Origin: Ampelocalamus luodianensis
Taxonomy: Eukaryota; Streptophyta; Magnoliopsida; Poales; Poaceae
DNA: 64,000 bases
Direction: 5' to 3'
Assembly: GCA_036346255.1 (NCBI GenBank)
Contig: CM070638.1
Span: forward strand, 39,246,394-39,310,393
A program made the translations under genes and the position numbers. The notes under the pieces are model-generated. The model did no database searches. It was given only the letters and a program-made list of their open reading frames with translations, and was not told the origin of the DNA. Shown here in pieces: positions 1 through 9,897 of the stretch (positions are counted from its first letter, which is position 1; the number at the start of each line of letters is the position of its first letter).

Positions 1-1283
1 TTTAAGGTAAATCTCATAGAGGCAAGGTTCCCGCCCATGACATTTGGAGGCCCAAAAGGACAAATTGCCTTTGACTTTGATGACATCCATACTATCTTTC
101 GCCTCTGAGAAATGGAAACCAATCTCATTCGCTGTGGTGCCCGTAAGTCCTACTCCTATTGCATTGATATGATTGTAATCTTTAGATTTTGTTATAACTA
201 ACTAACCCGCTATGATTTGTAGAATGCAAGTGCACATTTCAAGTAAACTTCCTAGCAAAGACCAAGCAGGTACTTGGACCTCAATTAATAGCCTGCGACG
301 AGGTTTAATTTCCCGAAGAAGTGGGGACTAGACCACAAGGAGTCGCCCGTGGAGAGACCGTTGAGGAGAAAGATAAAATACAGAATGAAAAAATTAGGAA
401 GGAGTGCTATAAGGTTGCGACGTATATTTTGAGAGCTTTCTCCAGAATGCAAGACAAATCCTATATATTTCTACCCTACAACTTCAAGTAAGTTTAACTA
501 TATCCTTCAATCTTTAATGAGCCATATTATTTTGTTCGATGCAAACGAGCTTATCTATTCCTATGATTAAATTCATGCAAAGAAGCATTGATTTGTGTAG
601 TTGTCGACCTCAAGCTAGGCATGGCGTGGGTCATGGATCCACTTGATTATGACGAGTCGCTTTACAAAGATTTCATAAGCATTCTTAAGACGTATACTTA
701 TCAACCATCCTCATCGCCTTTTGACTTTTCAATACTAACTAACTTGCTTTTGTTAAATTCATTCGAGCGAGCATACAGTACTACGTCAACAAACTCAAAG
801 GTGCATGATCCAGAGAGGAAGGGTGACCTATATGTCAAAACAAGATGGCCGTAAGTGCAACTTACTTTAGTACTTCCATTACGTTGCGCCACAAGCATTG
901 ACGTTTTTATATGCGAAACTCACGATGCCACAGCGAAGCCCGAGTTTGCATGTGGATATTACGTATGCACTTACATGAGTGTCACCGGTGCTTGGAGACA
1001 CCCTTTATGGTATGTTATAACTAATTCACTCGTCGTATAACACACGCATATGTTATGAAATACTAAACTTAAAATTGTCTTGTAGTGGAAAGATGAGATA
1101 GGAATTTGTAGAAAACCACTCAACGATGATAGCCTCCTGGAGCTCGTCGGGGACATTTGCAACTTCATAATGGATGCTATTATACACGTCAGAGGTACAT
1201 ACCATGACGACACGTCTATGCTAGGACGTCGCCCTGAGTACGAGTTCCTTCGTGAGTGGGAAGGAATGCATTTAGGACATTGA
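1..1283 (+). pseudogene. CACTA-encoded Ulp1/C48-peptidase-like domain remnant, C-terminal end
   Basis: Successive pieces read as the C-terminal protease-like part of a CACTA protein. 1-114 encodes a stretch with FGGPKGQIAFDFDDIHTIF, ended by TGA. About 400-482 encodes a helix ending FLPYNFK before a GTAAGT donor. The catalytic His region is at 585 (KKH followed by a Leu where Trp is usual, then DLKLGMAWVMDPLDYD). The catalytic Cys region is CGYYVC at 951-968, and the end is FLREWEGMHLGH with a stop near 1281. In the family these are the His/Asp/Cys residues of a cysteine protease fold; its role in transposition is uncertain. Stops and exon gaps suggest a degraded copy, though some gaps look like true introns. 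Confidence 0.7.
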
Positions 1284-1407
1284 GAACAATGTGTATGTAA
1301 TGTTATCGCACTTTATGCTACAAGTGTTTGTAATGATAAATTATAAACATGATGTTGCTTGTGATGTGAATATAATGTCTCATTGAACTTGTTAATATCA
1401 TGTCTTC

Positions 1408-1409
<2 letters not shown>

Positions 1410-1479
<70 letters not shown>
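1410..1479. repeat. (AT)n microsatellite, about 70 bp
   Basis: Uninterrupted alternating TA dinucleotides between the protease-like coding remnant and the subterminal repeats of the CACTA element. Its length is likely polymorphic. Confidence 0.97.
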
Positions 1480-1481
<2 letters not shown>

Positions 1482-1544
1482 TGCATGGTTTGATATATAT
1501 ACCGTGGTTTGAGAATTTGAATTTTTTTTGGCGGGAAAACAGAT

Positions 1545-1829
1545 TGTAGGGGCGGTGTGAGTTGCAAGTCGCCTCACAGAGACAATTACAGAGGCGGTGG
1601 TCATCTAAGCCGCCCTTACAAATCTAATTTGTAGAGGCGGTTAATCCAGCCGCCTCTACAAAACAGTTTGTAGGGCGGCTTGAGACACCAACCGCCTCTA
1701 CAAATAAGATTTGTAGGGCGGTCAGAACCGCCCTACAAATCTCGATTTGTGGCGACGGTTGGGTAGGGCGGCTGGCCGAGCCGCCTCTGAGAGGCTCACC
1801 ACCGCCCCTACAGGTGCTCTGCTGTAGTG
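1545..1829. repeat. CACTA subterminal repeat array
   Basis: About eight units alternate in direct and inverted orientation around the core TTTGTAGnGGCGGTT, for example at 1628-1642 and 1720-1741. In CACTA elements such arrays bind the element-encoded DNA-binding protein. Adjacent inverted units would form small hairpins. Confidence 0.85.
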
Positions 1830-1837
1830 TGTTTTGG

Positions 1838-1969
1838 GATGGGCAGATTGATTACAGCGAGTTTGCGGCGATGATGAGGAAGGGCAATGCTGGTGCAGCA
1901 GGAAGGAGAACCATGAGGAACAGCTTGCATGTGAATCTTGGTGACATATTGAATCCCAGCAAAAGCTAA
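1838..1969 (+). pseudogene. C-terminal fragment of a calcium-dependent protein kinase (CDPK), last EF-hand
   Basis: The frame encodes 43 residues and TAA, beginning DGQIDYSEFAAMMRKGNAG and ending NLGDILNPSKS. This is the second half of the fourth EF-hand loop (D-G-x-I-x-x-x-E) with its exiting helix and the short C-terminal tail typical of plant CDPKs. CDPKs are Ser/Thr kinases activated directly by calcium through a C-terminal calmodulin-like domain. Everything upstream of the loop is missing: homology starts only 8 bp after the CACTA terminus at 1829. The gene was therefore cut in or beside its last coding exon, either by the CACTA insertion itself or by an earlier rearrangement. No conventional 3' splice site lies directly before GAT. 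The body of the kinase could lie left of the window, beyond the CACTA element. Confidence 0.8.
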
Positions 1970-2335
1970 CTCGTATGGCAACGTGGATGCCATTGTCTGA
2001 AGTTTTTGCATGCCTCATTAGCTGGACAAATCTAAGAGAGGGCACATTGTTGAGTGTTTGTCCTGTGGTGCTACTGAGACGCTGAAGAATTTTCGTAGTA
2101 ATAGCTAGAGGGGAGAGGAACTGGCATACTGTGGTATCCTTGTAACCAATCTTAGATGCTGGAGATGATAATACGATGAACTGCTTATATGTGTTCCTGT
2201 CGTTGTAGGTTGAACATTGTTGATACTTGGGATTATGTTCGTAGCACTACTTCTGTTTCTTGTCAATGGAAGTGTAGGTTGATGCTAAATGTCACTCTAG
2301 TTCTAAAATTTCCAGGTCGTGCTTATGAAAATATC
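1970..2335 (+). other. Probable 3' UTR and downstream flank of the CDPK fragment
   Basis: After the CDPK stop the sequence is unique-looking, T/G-rich and has no sustained frame, as expected for a 3' UTR. No clear polyadenylation signal was identified. It runs to about 2336, where a different, repeat-like sequence starts. Confidence 0.4.
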
Positions 2336-3410
2336 TTATAGGATAAAGTCCATTTGACGTCTCTGAACTCTTGCAAAAGTTTGGATTTCAACCTTCAACT
2401 TCAAAACTAGATATTTGATTCTCTCAAGTGTCAAAACTGTGTAGTTTTCACCCCTAAAACTGTATTCAGTAGTGGTTTTGCTACATAAACACCACATCAC
2501 TAGTTTTCGGTTAACATGGCAGCTCACTCATCCATCACGTCATCTAGTTTGTTCACATCACCACAAATCTCTCTTTTAGTCTTTCTCTCTCTCTCTTCCT
2601 CCACTTCAACCTCTTTCTTCACTACCTGTGGCTACAACCACCGCCTCCTCCCTGCCCCTATCTCCTCTTCTCCACTTCCGGCACCAGCAAGGCTGGACCA
2701 TGCTTGCCGGTGGCCCCCATCTCCCCCAAGTCGCTCCTCCGCTGAGCCCAACCGCTTGAAACGCAGGAGGCGTGCTCCACCAACCAAGGCCTCAGGTCAC
2801 CAGCGACTGTCGCCAAATCCCTGCCACCCCGTACCGCTGGCATTGGGCATATCCACCGCGTAGCCATTACTGTCATTGTGTCCTCGACTCCCTGACATCG
2901 CATGTCACCCAGCAGCCACATGCTGCTCCGTCCAATCTCGTTGTCCGCACCGCCGAGCCATGTACGGATCAGACGGCCTCCGCCTCGTTGTTGAAGGCTG
3001 TAAAAGCCAATTCAGTGCAATCTCTCCACCATGCCACACCACCTCTCTCCTCTTCCACCCCTGTTCTTCCCTCATTGAACCGCTGCCGACGCTATTATCG
3101 GAGCGGTGAGCTCCACTGCCATTGTTTCCCCTTTTATGAAATCGTCCAAAATTCATTGTCCTCATCCATCTTCTTCCAAAATTGAGTCTTTACCCGGCTT
3201 CCCCACTACACTGTGAACCTGACACACCCCTCCTTCTTCCTCCTTGTCGTCAGGAACTCCCTACCGGCATGCCACGGGCACAGCCGTGCACGTTAATCTC
3301 CCTCCGCGGTTTATCTCCTACCTCGCCACCCACATCAAAACTTCCGCCTCATCTCCGTGAATCTGATTCCATCCTCGCCTAAGCCCCGCATGCATGGTCC
3401 ACTTGTGGTG
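2336..3410. other. Repeat-like segment with C-rich low-complexity frames, unassigned
   Basis: The segment begins GATAAAGTCCATTTGACGTCTCTGAACTC in text resembling grass DNA-transposon ends. It continues into CT-rich sequence (about 2570-3380) with overlapping open frames on both strands. The predicted peptides are Ser/Pro/His-rich with no recognisable domain. No matching inverted end was found, so the element class is unknown. I do not call a gene here. Confidence 0.3.
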
Positions 3411-3957
3411 CTCAGATAGTCAGATGTGATCGGTGTCGGATATTAACACATGGGATTAATTAACCATATAATTTTATCTTACCCGCATGCTTAAATATTT
3501 TTCCAGGTAACCTCATTCAGAGGACTAATTAAGACATGTGAGCCCCTTGTGTGTGTGACACGTGTGTGACTTGGCTTGACGAGGTGCTATTTCTCTTGAA
3601 GTATAAGTCAAACATGGTAATTAATTACTTAATTAACTGGAGTGTGAAAAGTAGATTACTGAGCACATCATGCATCATTTAGTTATTCCACAACATCAAG
3701 ACGTACATAGACTTAGTAAGGCATAGTTAGTTCAGTTCCTCCACAGCATCAAATTAAAGTCTCCCTAGAGATGTGTATTCTTTGGACTGCTAGGAGATGA
3801 TTTTGTCATTTGGATATTAATACGGACTCCAATGCGTAATTTTGATCATTACTAGTTTTCCAGAAAAAATCTAATGGCAACATTTTTACATGATCCATTT
3901 AAATAGTTCTGTATCTATTCGTGCTATCAAATTAAGTTGGAGCAATTTGACCGCGCC
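3411..3957. other. Gene-free AT-rich spacer
   Basis: No coding frame, structured RNA or repeat boundary was recognised. Confidence 0.4.
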
Positions 3958-5343
3958 CGTCGGACCCAGAAAATTAATTCCGAATCCTATGTGTTTATCG
4001 TGCTAGTCTCGTGATCAGTGGCTCGCACACATATATTATAACATTGCATCATATATATACACGAGTAAATAAAACAGAGTAGCACATATTAGTAAGCGGT
4101 CGGGCATTGGTCTACACGACCAAGTTTTATACAAATGGGCCGATCGGTCAAATAGTTCAAATAAGAGAGTACTTCCAGCAGAAATAAATGGTAAATATAT
4201 ATAAAAGGGCACTTATGGTATTGCCATGACCCACCGGAAACCGATTGGATTAACACCCTAGTATTCGGCATCACCACCACCACCATATCCTGTGGCATAA
4301 AAGTAACCAACCAAGTGATCTTCCACTTGCTCTGATAGTGTTCAATAAGCAATTGTGAATACTACTCCGCAAGACTTTAAAACAAAGTTAACAATATATG
4401 CAAGATGAGACAAATGTGGTTATCCTAACTAGTTTGTTTTGCACAAAACGAGCTTTCATTTGCAATAGACATAGTAATCGTAAAGAACAGTTTGTAGAAA
4501 CAATTGACAACGATCTAAAGTAACAATAAACAACAATAGCACATAATTTATGTTGCTTACCCCTGCCACAACATTATCCATTTGACTAACCTTTGCCAAA
4601 ATTAAACTAGCATGGACTACACCATCTATACCTTTTCCAAAACCAAAACTACACTAGCATGGACTACCCATTCATACTTTACCCGAAGCCATTTTAAAAC
4701 CAGAAAATTTAATCGAAAGTGGTTTAATCAAGCGATGTTCATGACTAGGGACATGACTATTCGAATACATTTATACTCTACAGAGGTTGTACAACTTTAT
4801 CCATGATCTACCATGACTCACCACACAATACTATGCAACTGAGCGACTATAACAAGGCCATTAAAATGTGCTATCCCAGCCTGGTTCCATTTGCTAAGGT
4901 TTCACCATCGAAAGGCTAAACCACAGAAGCTCCTCTTGCACTGTGGGGAATATAACGTCTCACTGACACCCACATTCAACCAGATGGCAAAATCAAAGCT
5001 GAAACATTGCAAATTAGTTAGACAGATCTATCCCACACTAGACTTGTGGTAGTACAAAAATGCTTGGCTCAACAGTCCTATAGTTCGATCCTTAATGACC
5101 CTGGCGAGACAACCACAAATCAAAGTTCTCGTGCAAACTGCATCAGTCTCAACAAACTACTCGCCCAAGCCAAAGTCATTTTTAGTTTTACATTTTTAGA
5201 CAAAATAGCAGACGTAACCCCTCTGTCCAAACTAAGCTAAAACATTTTCCAAAGTGTTCAAATATAGTTATCCCCAAAGTTCCACCATTTTTTTTTACTA
5301 TTTTTGACCTAAGCATGGCTAAGCATATGACACACATACCATT
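3958..5343 (-). mobile_element. Minus-strand gypsy-type LTR, 3' portion (first half of an LTR split by CACTA 5344-9560)
   Basis: At 4736-4803 the minus strand carries the block GGATAAAGTTGTACAACCTC followed by TGTAGAG and ATTCGAATA. It matches a block found at 39382, 48384 and 59734 inside three other long LTRs. The likely 3' end is CTGGGTCCGACG at 3958 (minus sense), close to the ...GGGTCCCGACA end of the solo LTR at 60461. A second shared block (CAAGGCAAGTACCC...TTGACCAT) lies at about 9740-9775 on the other side of the CACTA. After removing the CACTA the two blocks are about 750 bp apart, against 774 bp in the 36.6-kb LTR and 701 bp in the solo LTR. The 5' end of this LTR is not resolved. 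Confidence 0.6.
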
Positions 5344-5927
5344 CACTACTACAAAAAGGCTAATACTGGACGCATCATCACAGACGGTTGGCCAAAACCG
5401 TCTGTATTACATGAAATCACAGACGATTTTGGTCTAGAGACCGTCTGTGTAAATGGATGCGCTAAAACCGCTGTGAAGAGGAAATATCACGAGACGGTTC
5501 GTATTTAAAACCGTCATGAAGTATCACGATGGTTCGTAAAAATAACCATCACTGCGAAGAAATTCCGCTTCCTCTCGCCCAGCGTGGCGCGCTTTGCCAC
5601 CTCATTATCACGCACGATTTGTAACAAACAAACATCGTGAAACTTTCAAGACGGTTCTTTTAACTAACCGTCTATGATAATGGTATACTTCACGCACGGC
5701 GGTTTTATCGAACCGCTCGTGATAATTAAATGTTTCACTCCGCGCGTTATGCATGTGTCTCTTGCGTCTCCAGCGGCACGAGCGCCGATGCGCTCTTCGT
5801 CTCCGCGCTAGCGGCTGCCGATGCGTCTCTTCGTCTCGCGCGCCGACGTAAATGTGTCTCTTCGATGTTTTATAAGAGTGATATTATCGCGTGCCATGGC
5901 AGCACGTATGGTATTGAATAGTACACC

Positions 5928-6874
5928 ATGGTGAGCACGCGGAGCATAACGGAGTGGGCGAGGAGGTCGGCGATCGCCATCCTTGATCTTCCTGACGAGG
6001 TCGTCGTCCACATTGTCGGTCTCGTGGCCGCGAGCTCTCCTCAGCCCATGGCTGACCTCTGCAGCCTACGAGCGACGTACTGTTCTTTTGTTTTTGGTAT
6101 AGGTCTGGTTATAGTCAGTTTTTGAAGATGACTGTAGCATACAAAACTGAAAAGTTGTATCATGATACGGCGCAAAAAATAAAATCTCGTGATGATTTCA
6201 TTTTGTGTCCAATACCAGTAATTAATTTTTGTATTAAGATTCTATATATCGCCTTGAATTTTAGTTACAAGGCCATGTACAAGGCGTCCAAAGAGCGCGC
6301 CGTGGGGATACGCGTGGCGCTGGATCGGGAGGAGGCGATGAAGTGGCAGGACTACGAGCGCTACCTCACCGTCGTCAACCACCTGGCTGTCGGCAACCCG
6401 GAGGCCTGCTTCATTGTCGGCCTCGTGCTTGTCTTCGCGCCCCAAGACATGTAGCGCGGCCTCGTGTTCCTTAAACGGGCGGTCGACGTCATCGCCGGCC
6501 ACAAGACCGCGGCCTACGTGCTTGGCCTCCTCCTCTACCCGGCAAGCGAGACGCGCAACATTGGGAAGCAGTACATCAGGCAGGTCGAGAGCAAGTCGGC
6601 CGCCGGCGGGTGCGAGACGGCCAAGAGGACCAACCGGGAGTGCAGGCGGTACCAGAGGCTCGCCGTGGACATGATCCAGGAGGCGGCATGGGGAAGGATG
6701 GCCGGGCCACCGCTGGGCCGGGTGTGGGCGCTGTCGGAGGACGGCCACCGGTGCACGAGCATTGGCTGTGACGTGTCAGGGTGGGACGACTACGCCATCT
6801 TCTGCAGCGATGATTGCAGGATTAGGCATGAGTATGCCAAATTCTTTGCCGAGGTGTTGGACTACTTGCCGTAA
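5928..6874 (+). pseudogene. Captured F-box / Sel1-like-repeat protein gene, broken
   Basis: The first frame (from ATG 5928) encodes an N-terminal F-box, ILDLPDEVVVHIVGLVAASS, which in intact proteins binds SKP1 in an SCF ubiquitin ligase. From 6266 another frame encodes an alpha-helical Sel1/TPR-like region (GNPEACFIVGLVLVF, then HKTAAYVLGLLLY). The end is Cys-rich, with HRCTSIGCDVS and FCSDDCRIRHEYAKFF, and TAA at 6872-6874. This order (F-box, Sel1-like, short Cys-rich tail) is common in a large grass F-box family. Two lesions are visible. The 6097-6264 segment between F-box and helical part looks intron-like (GT...AG) but does not restore frame as written. An in-frame TAG at 6452-6454 splits the helical region. 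GC content is much higher than in the surrounding transposon, which points to capture from a host gene. Confidence 0.75.
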
Positions 6875-7290
6875 AATTAGTTGTTTTATGTATATGTTAT
6901 AATTTGCATTTATCTATATCAGAATGTGTCAAATTTTCTGAATTTTCAATTTGCATTTATGTATTTATCACAGACTTCCAAACGAGAGAGAACTTCTCTC
7001 TTTATATGCCATGTTGTTCTACACCATCAATGATTTATCACAAGATTAAATCTTAACTTAAAGCAACTCCCCAAAAGAAAATAGAAATAAAAACTTATGA
7101 TCACCATCTGGAACTAATTTATTCAAATACTAGAATAATTATCATGAATTAATATAATTTTTACCAAAATTTTGGAACTATATTTCACCTACAGAAAATT
7201 TAAACTTAATACAATGACCTATTCTAGGTTTGAATATAAACTATACAAATAAAATCATGAAAAATAAGATTGTCTCTTTCTAAAATAGAC
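6875..7290. other. AT-rich interior of the CACTA element
   Basis: It follows the F-box fragment stop, possibly as its captured 3' UTR. No frame or structure was recognised. Confidence 0.4.
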
Positions 7291-7299
7291 AAAAGGATG

Positions 7300-7410
7300 A
7301 CGGTTCTATTATGGACCTGTCTGTGATATGAGACCATATCACAGACGGTTATATTATGGACCTGTCTGTGACACGTATCACTGACGGTTCTATAATAGAA
7401 CCGTCTGTGA
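7300..7410. repeat. Internal CAGACGGTT / AACCGTCTGTGA repeat cluster
   Basis: At least four units of the subterminal repeat family lie here, far from either terminus. They directly precede a GC-rich stretch (7420-7690) that reads like a promoter plus 5' UTR of a plant gene or of the original CACTA transposase. It may mark the former end of a nested or fused element. Confidence 0.7.
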
Positions 7411-7906
7411 TATACCTTTATTAATAGGAGCCCGCGCGCGAGGGTTTGCGCCCTAACTCGTCATTCCCCAGCGTATACTAGGGTTTGGGACTTTAGCCGG
7501 GCTCCCGCATTGCGACTCCCCCGCTGCCGATTCGACCTCGCCGCCATCTCCCTCGCCAAATCGAGCTTGCCCCGCCATCTCCCCCGCTGAATCGAGCTCG
7601 CCCCACCATCTCCCAAGCTAAATCGAGCTCGCCCCGCCATCTACGCCGCCGAATCGAGGTACGCCGCTCCCCTCTGCTCCCTCGGCTACCTCACCTCGGC
7701 CAGATCTGCCTCTCTCCCCTGGATGTGGGTTGTGCTGGTGGTGGCAGGTGTTTGCCGTCGTTGCCGCGTCGTGTCTGCACTGGATCATGATTTCTTTAAT
7801 TACCATGGACGTCTAAGAAATCTACCAAGCAGCATGAGGAGGATGAGGCAAAGATGCGACCACGGACATCTCGCTTATGCGGGTCGCTTCATCAGCATGA
7901 ATTGAT
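7411..7906 (+). other. GC-rich promoter/5' UTR-like and exon-like fragment in the CACTA element
   Basis: 7420-7680 is rich in CCGCC and ATCGAGCTCGCC units (imperfect repeats at about 7508, 7560, 7592 and 7622). It is followed by a possible donor (GAG|GTACG near 7658). 7836-7870 (AGCATGAGGAGGATGAGGCA) recurs with changes at 8728 and, inverted, at about 9038-9056, so one source sequence was copied three times inside this element. No protein family was recognised. Confidence 0.4.
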
Positions 7907-8600
7907 GCCTTGAGCTGTTAGATTACTTGTTGTTATGTATTGTGTATAGATTGTGCCCTTGGATGATACTTTCATGATGAATTGATGTCACAAATGCAAT
8001 TGGACATGATATTGTGTATAGATTCATTGTGCCTTGAGCTGTTAGATTACCTGCTGTTATGTATTGTGTATAGATTGTGCCATTGGATGATATTTCTATG
8101 ATGAATTGATGTCACAGATGCAATTGGATGTAATATTGTGTATAGATTAATTGTGCCTTGAGCTGTTAGATTACCTGCTGTTATGTATTGTGTATAGATT
8201 ATGCCCTTGGATGATACTTCTATGATGAATTGATGTCACAAATACAATTGGATATGATATTGTGTATAGATTAATTGTGCCTTGAGCTGTTAGATTACCT
8301 GTTGTTATATATTGTGTATAGATTGTGCCCTTGGATGATACTTCTATGATGAATTGATGTCACAAATGCAATTGGATGTGATATTGTGTATAGATTAATT
8401 GTGCCTTGAGCTGTTAGATTACCTGTTGTTATGTATTGTGTATAGATTGTGCCCTTGGATGATACTTCTATGATGAATTGATGTCACAAATGCAATTGGA
8501 TGTGATATTGTGTATAGATTAATTGTGCCTTGAGCTGTTAGATTACCTGTTGTTATGTATTGTGTATAGATTGTGCCCTTAGATGATACTTCTATGATGG
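7907..8600. repeat. 124-bp tandem repeat, about 5.6 copies
   Basis: The anchor GCCTTGAGCTGTTAGATTA occurs at 7907, 8031, 8155, 8279, 8403 and 8527, exactly 124 bp apart each time. Copies differ by scattered substitutions only, with no length change. The unit is AT-rich and encodes nothing obvious. It lies between the exon-like fragment and the long inverted repeat. Confidence 0.95.
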
Positions 8601-8610
8601 ATTCTGATCT

Positions 8611-9172
8611 CTTCTCTATAAAGTCTCTAAGCAGTGTCTGCTTATGCCTTTAAAACCGACATCATATATATATTATGTATATATTATTTGTAGTCCCTCA
8701 ACCACTTTCGGAGGGTCGTCCACGCAGCATGAGGAGGATAAGACAACAGCCACGAACAACTTCATCGAACCCCTGCAAGTTCAAGAAGCATGGCTGCCGA
8801 GAGAGCGTTAGGATATCCAATTACCTAGATGTTGTCAACAAGTAATTGGACGTCGTTGTGTTTAGAAAGTGACGTGGACGCACAACTACTCCGACTGGTA
8901 TCAGCCACGTTACTTTTTGAACACAGCGACGTCCAATTACCTGTCGACAACATCCAGGTAATTGGATGTCCTGACCCTCTCTTGGTAGCCATGCTTCTTG
9001 AACTTGCAGGGGCTCGATGAAGTTGTCCGTGGCTGCTGTCTCATCCTCCTCATGCTACGTGCACGACCCCTCGAAAGTGGCTGAGGAACTACGAACAATA
9101 TATATATATATATATATGATGCCGATTTTAAAGGCACAAGCAGCCACTACTTGGAGACTTTATAGAGAAAAG
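8611..9172. repeat. Long inverted repeat, about 270-bp arms with about 21-bp spacer
   Basis: The left arm (8611-8880) and right arm (8902-9172) are imperfect reverse complements along their whole length. CTATAAAGTCTC at 8616 pairs with GAGACTTTATAG at about 9154-9165; GGACGTCGTTGTGTTTAGAAAGT pairs with ACTTTTTGAACACAGCGACGTCC around the centre. The spacer is CACAACTACTCCGACTGGTAT at 8881-8901. A transcript would fold into a hairpin of more than 250 bp with some mismatches. Open frames inside are shadows of the symmetry. Confidence 0.93.
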
Positions 9173-9345
9173 TCATCACAGACGATTTCAGCTACAAACC
9201 GTCTGTAGAGAAAAGTCATCACAGACGGTTTCAGCTACAAACCGTCTATAGAGAAAAGTCATCACAGATGGTTTCACATACAAACCGTCTATAGAGAAAA
9301 GTCACCACAGACGGTTTCAATAACAAACCGTCTGTGATAGTTAGC
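9169..9345. repeat. 43-bp tandem subterminal repeat of the CACTA element
   Basis: The unit AGTCATCACAGACGGTTTCA...AAACCGTCTGTAGAGAAA repeats four times with a 43-bp period (AGTC at 9171 and 9214). Each unit is internally palindromic. Irregular units continue to about 9540. Confidence 0.85.
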
Positions 9346-9560
9346 TATCACAGACGATTTTATCTACAAACCATCTCTGAAAGTTATCTATCACAGACGG
9401 TTCTGAGTTAATAACCGTCTGTGACAGTATGCATCACAAACGGTTTGAATAACCGTCTGTGATGAATCATGTCATCACTAACCCATAGACTCAGACGGCT
9501 CACGAAACCGTCTGTGATGACGTTTTTGAACCGTCTGTGAAGACTTTTTCTGTAGTAGTG

Positions 9561-9897
9561 ATTCTAAAACCCTACATATATGTATGACAGCAGTGGATAA
9601 TATTTCTAAAATAACAACACTAAGGATATCAAAGCTTCAAGGTAGGATCAATGCATAGCGATACCTAAATTCTAAGCAATAGCATAGCAATTTAACCAAA
9701 ACAAGCAAACAATATACATAACATTGAAATATAAGATCAACATGGTCAAAATAGGGTACTTGCCTTGCTCTTTGAGCACCGAGTCTTCTTCTGGGCCAAC
9801 AATTCAAACGTTTCCGGCACGTTGGTATCTAAACGAGAAAAGCCAAGAAACACAAATAAACACCAAATAAATTCAAACAGAGACCAGGATTCATAAA
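9561..9897 (-). mobile_element. Minus-strand gypsy-type LTR, continuation beyond the CACTA element
   Basis: Begins with the right copy of the ATT target duplication. On the minus strand, about 9740-9775 reads CAAAGAGCAAGGCAAGTACC then TTGACCATGTTGATC. This corresponds to the GAAGGCAAGTTACACCATTGACC block at about 38605 and the CCAAGGCAAGTCATACC block at about 59032 in other LTRs. The LTR probably continues into the duplicated segment from 9898; where it begins (minus-strand 5' end) could not be found. Confidence 0.55.

Larger units (their letters stand above)
1..1829 (+). mobile_element. CACTA (En/Spm) transposon, 3' portion, left end outside window
   Basis: The right end is the terminal TAGTG at 1825-1829 (inverted CACTACAGCAG). 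Ahead of it, 1545-1829 holds many short inverted units of the type TTTGTAGAGGCGGTT / AACCGCCTCTACAAA, the subterminal repeats expected of CACTA ends. Coding remnants upstream (about 1-1283) belong to a CACTA-encoded protein with a C48-like protease domain. The left terminus is not present, so the 3-bp target duplication cannot be tested. The subterminal motif (GGCGGTT) differs from that of the elements at 5344 and 49519 (CAGACGGTT), so this is another CACTA family. Confidence 0.85.
5344..9560 (+). mobile_element. CACTA transposon carrying host gene fragments (Pack-CACTA-like), complete
   Basis: The left end is CACTACTACAAAAAGG at 5344 and the right end is the inverse CTGTAGTAGTG ending at 9560. 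Both sides are flanked by ATT (5341-5343 and 9561-9563), the 3-bp target duplication expected for CACTA. Subterminal arrays of CACAGACGGTT / AACCGTCTGTG lie at about 5380-5720 and 9170-9540, with more copies at 7300-7410. No transposase domain was recognised inside. The interior holds an F-box gene fragment, a GC-rich 5' UTR-like stretch, a 124-bp tandem array and a long inverted repeat. It is therefore non-autonomous and would need transposase from elsewhere. Confidence 0.93.

Noticed and set aside
2516..3382. Consecutive frames on both strands suggesting a gene
   Set aside because: CT-rich low-complexity sequence with Ser/Pro/His-rich peptides, no domain and no splice pattern.
9170..9540. 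CRISPR-like regularly spaced short repeats
   Set aside because: The repeats are inverted-and-direct CACTA subterminal units of a plant transposon with 3-bp target duplication. There are no unique spacers of constant length.
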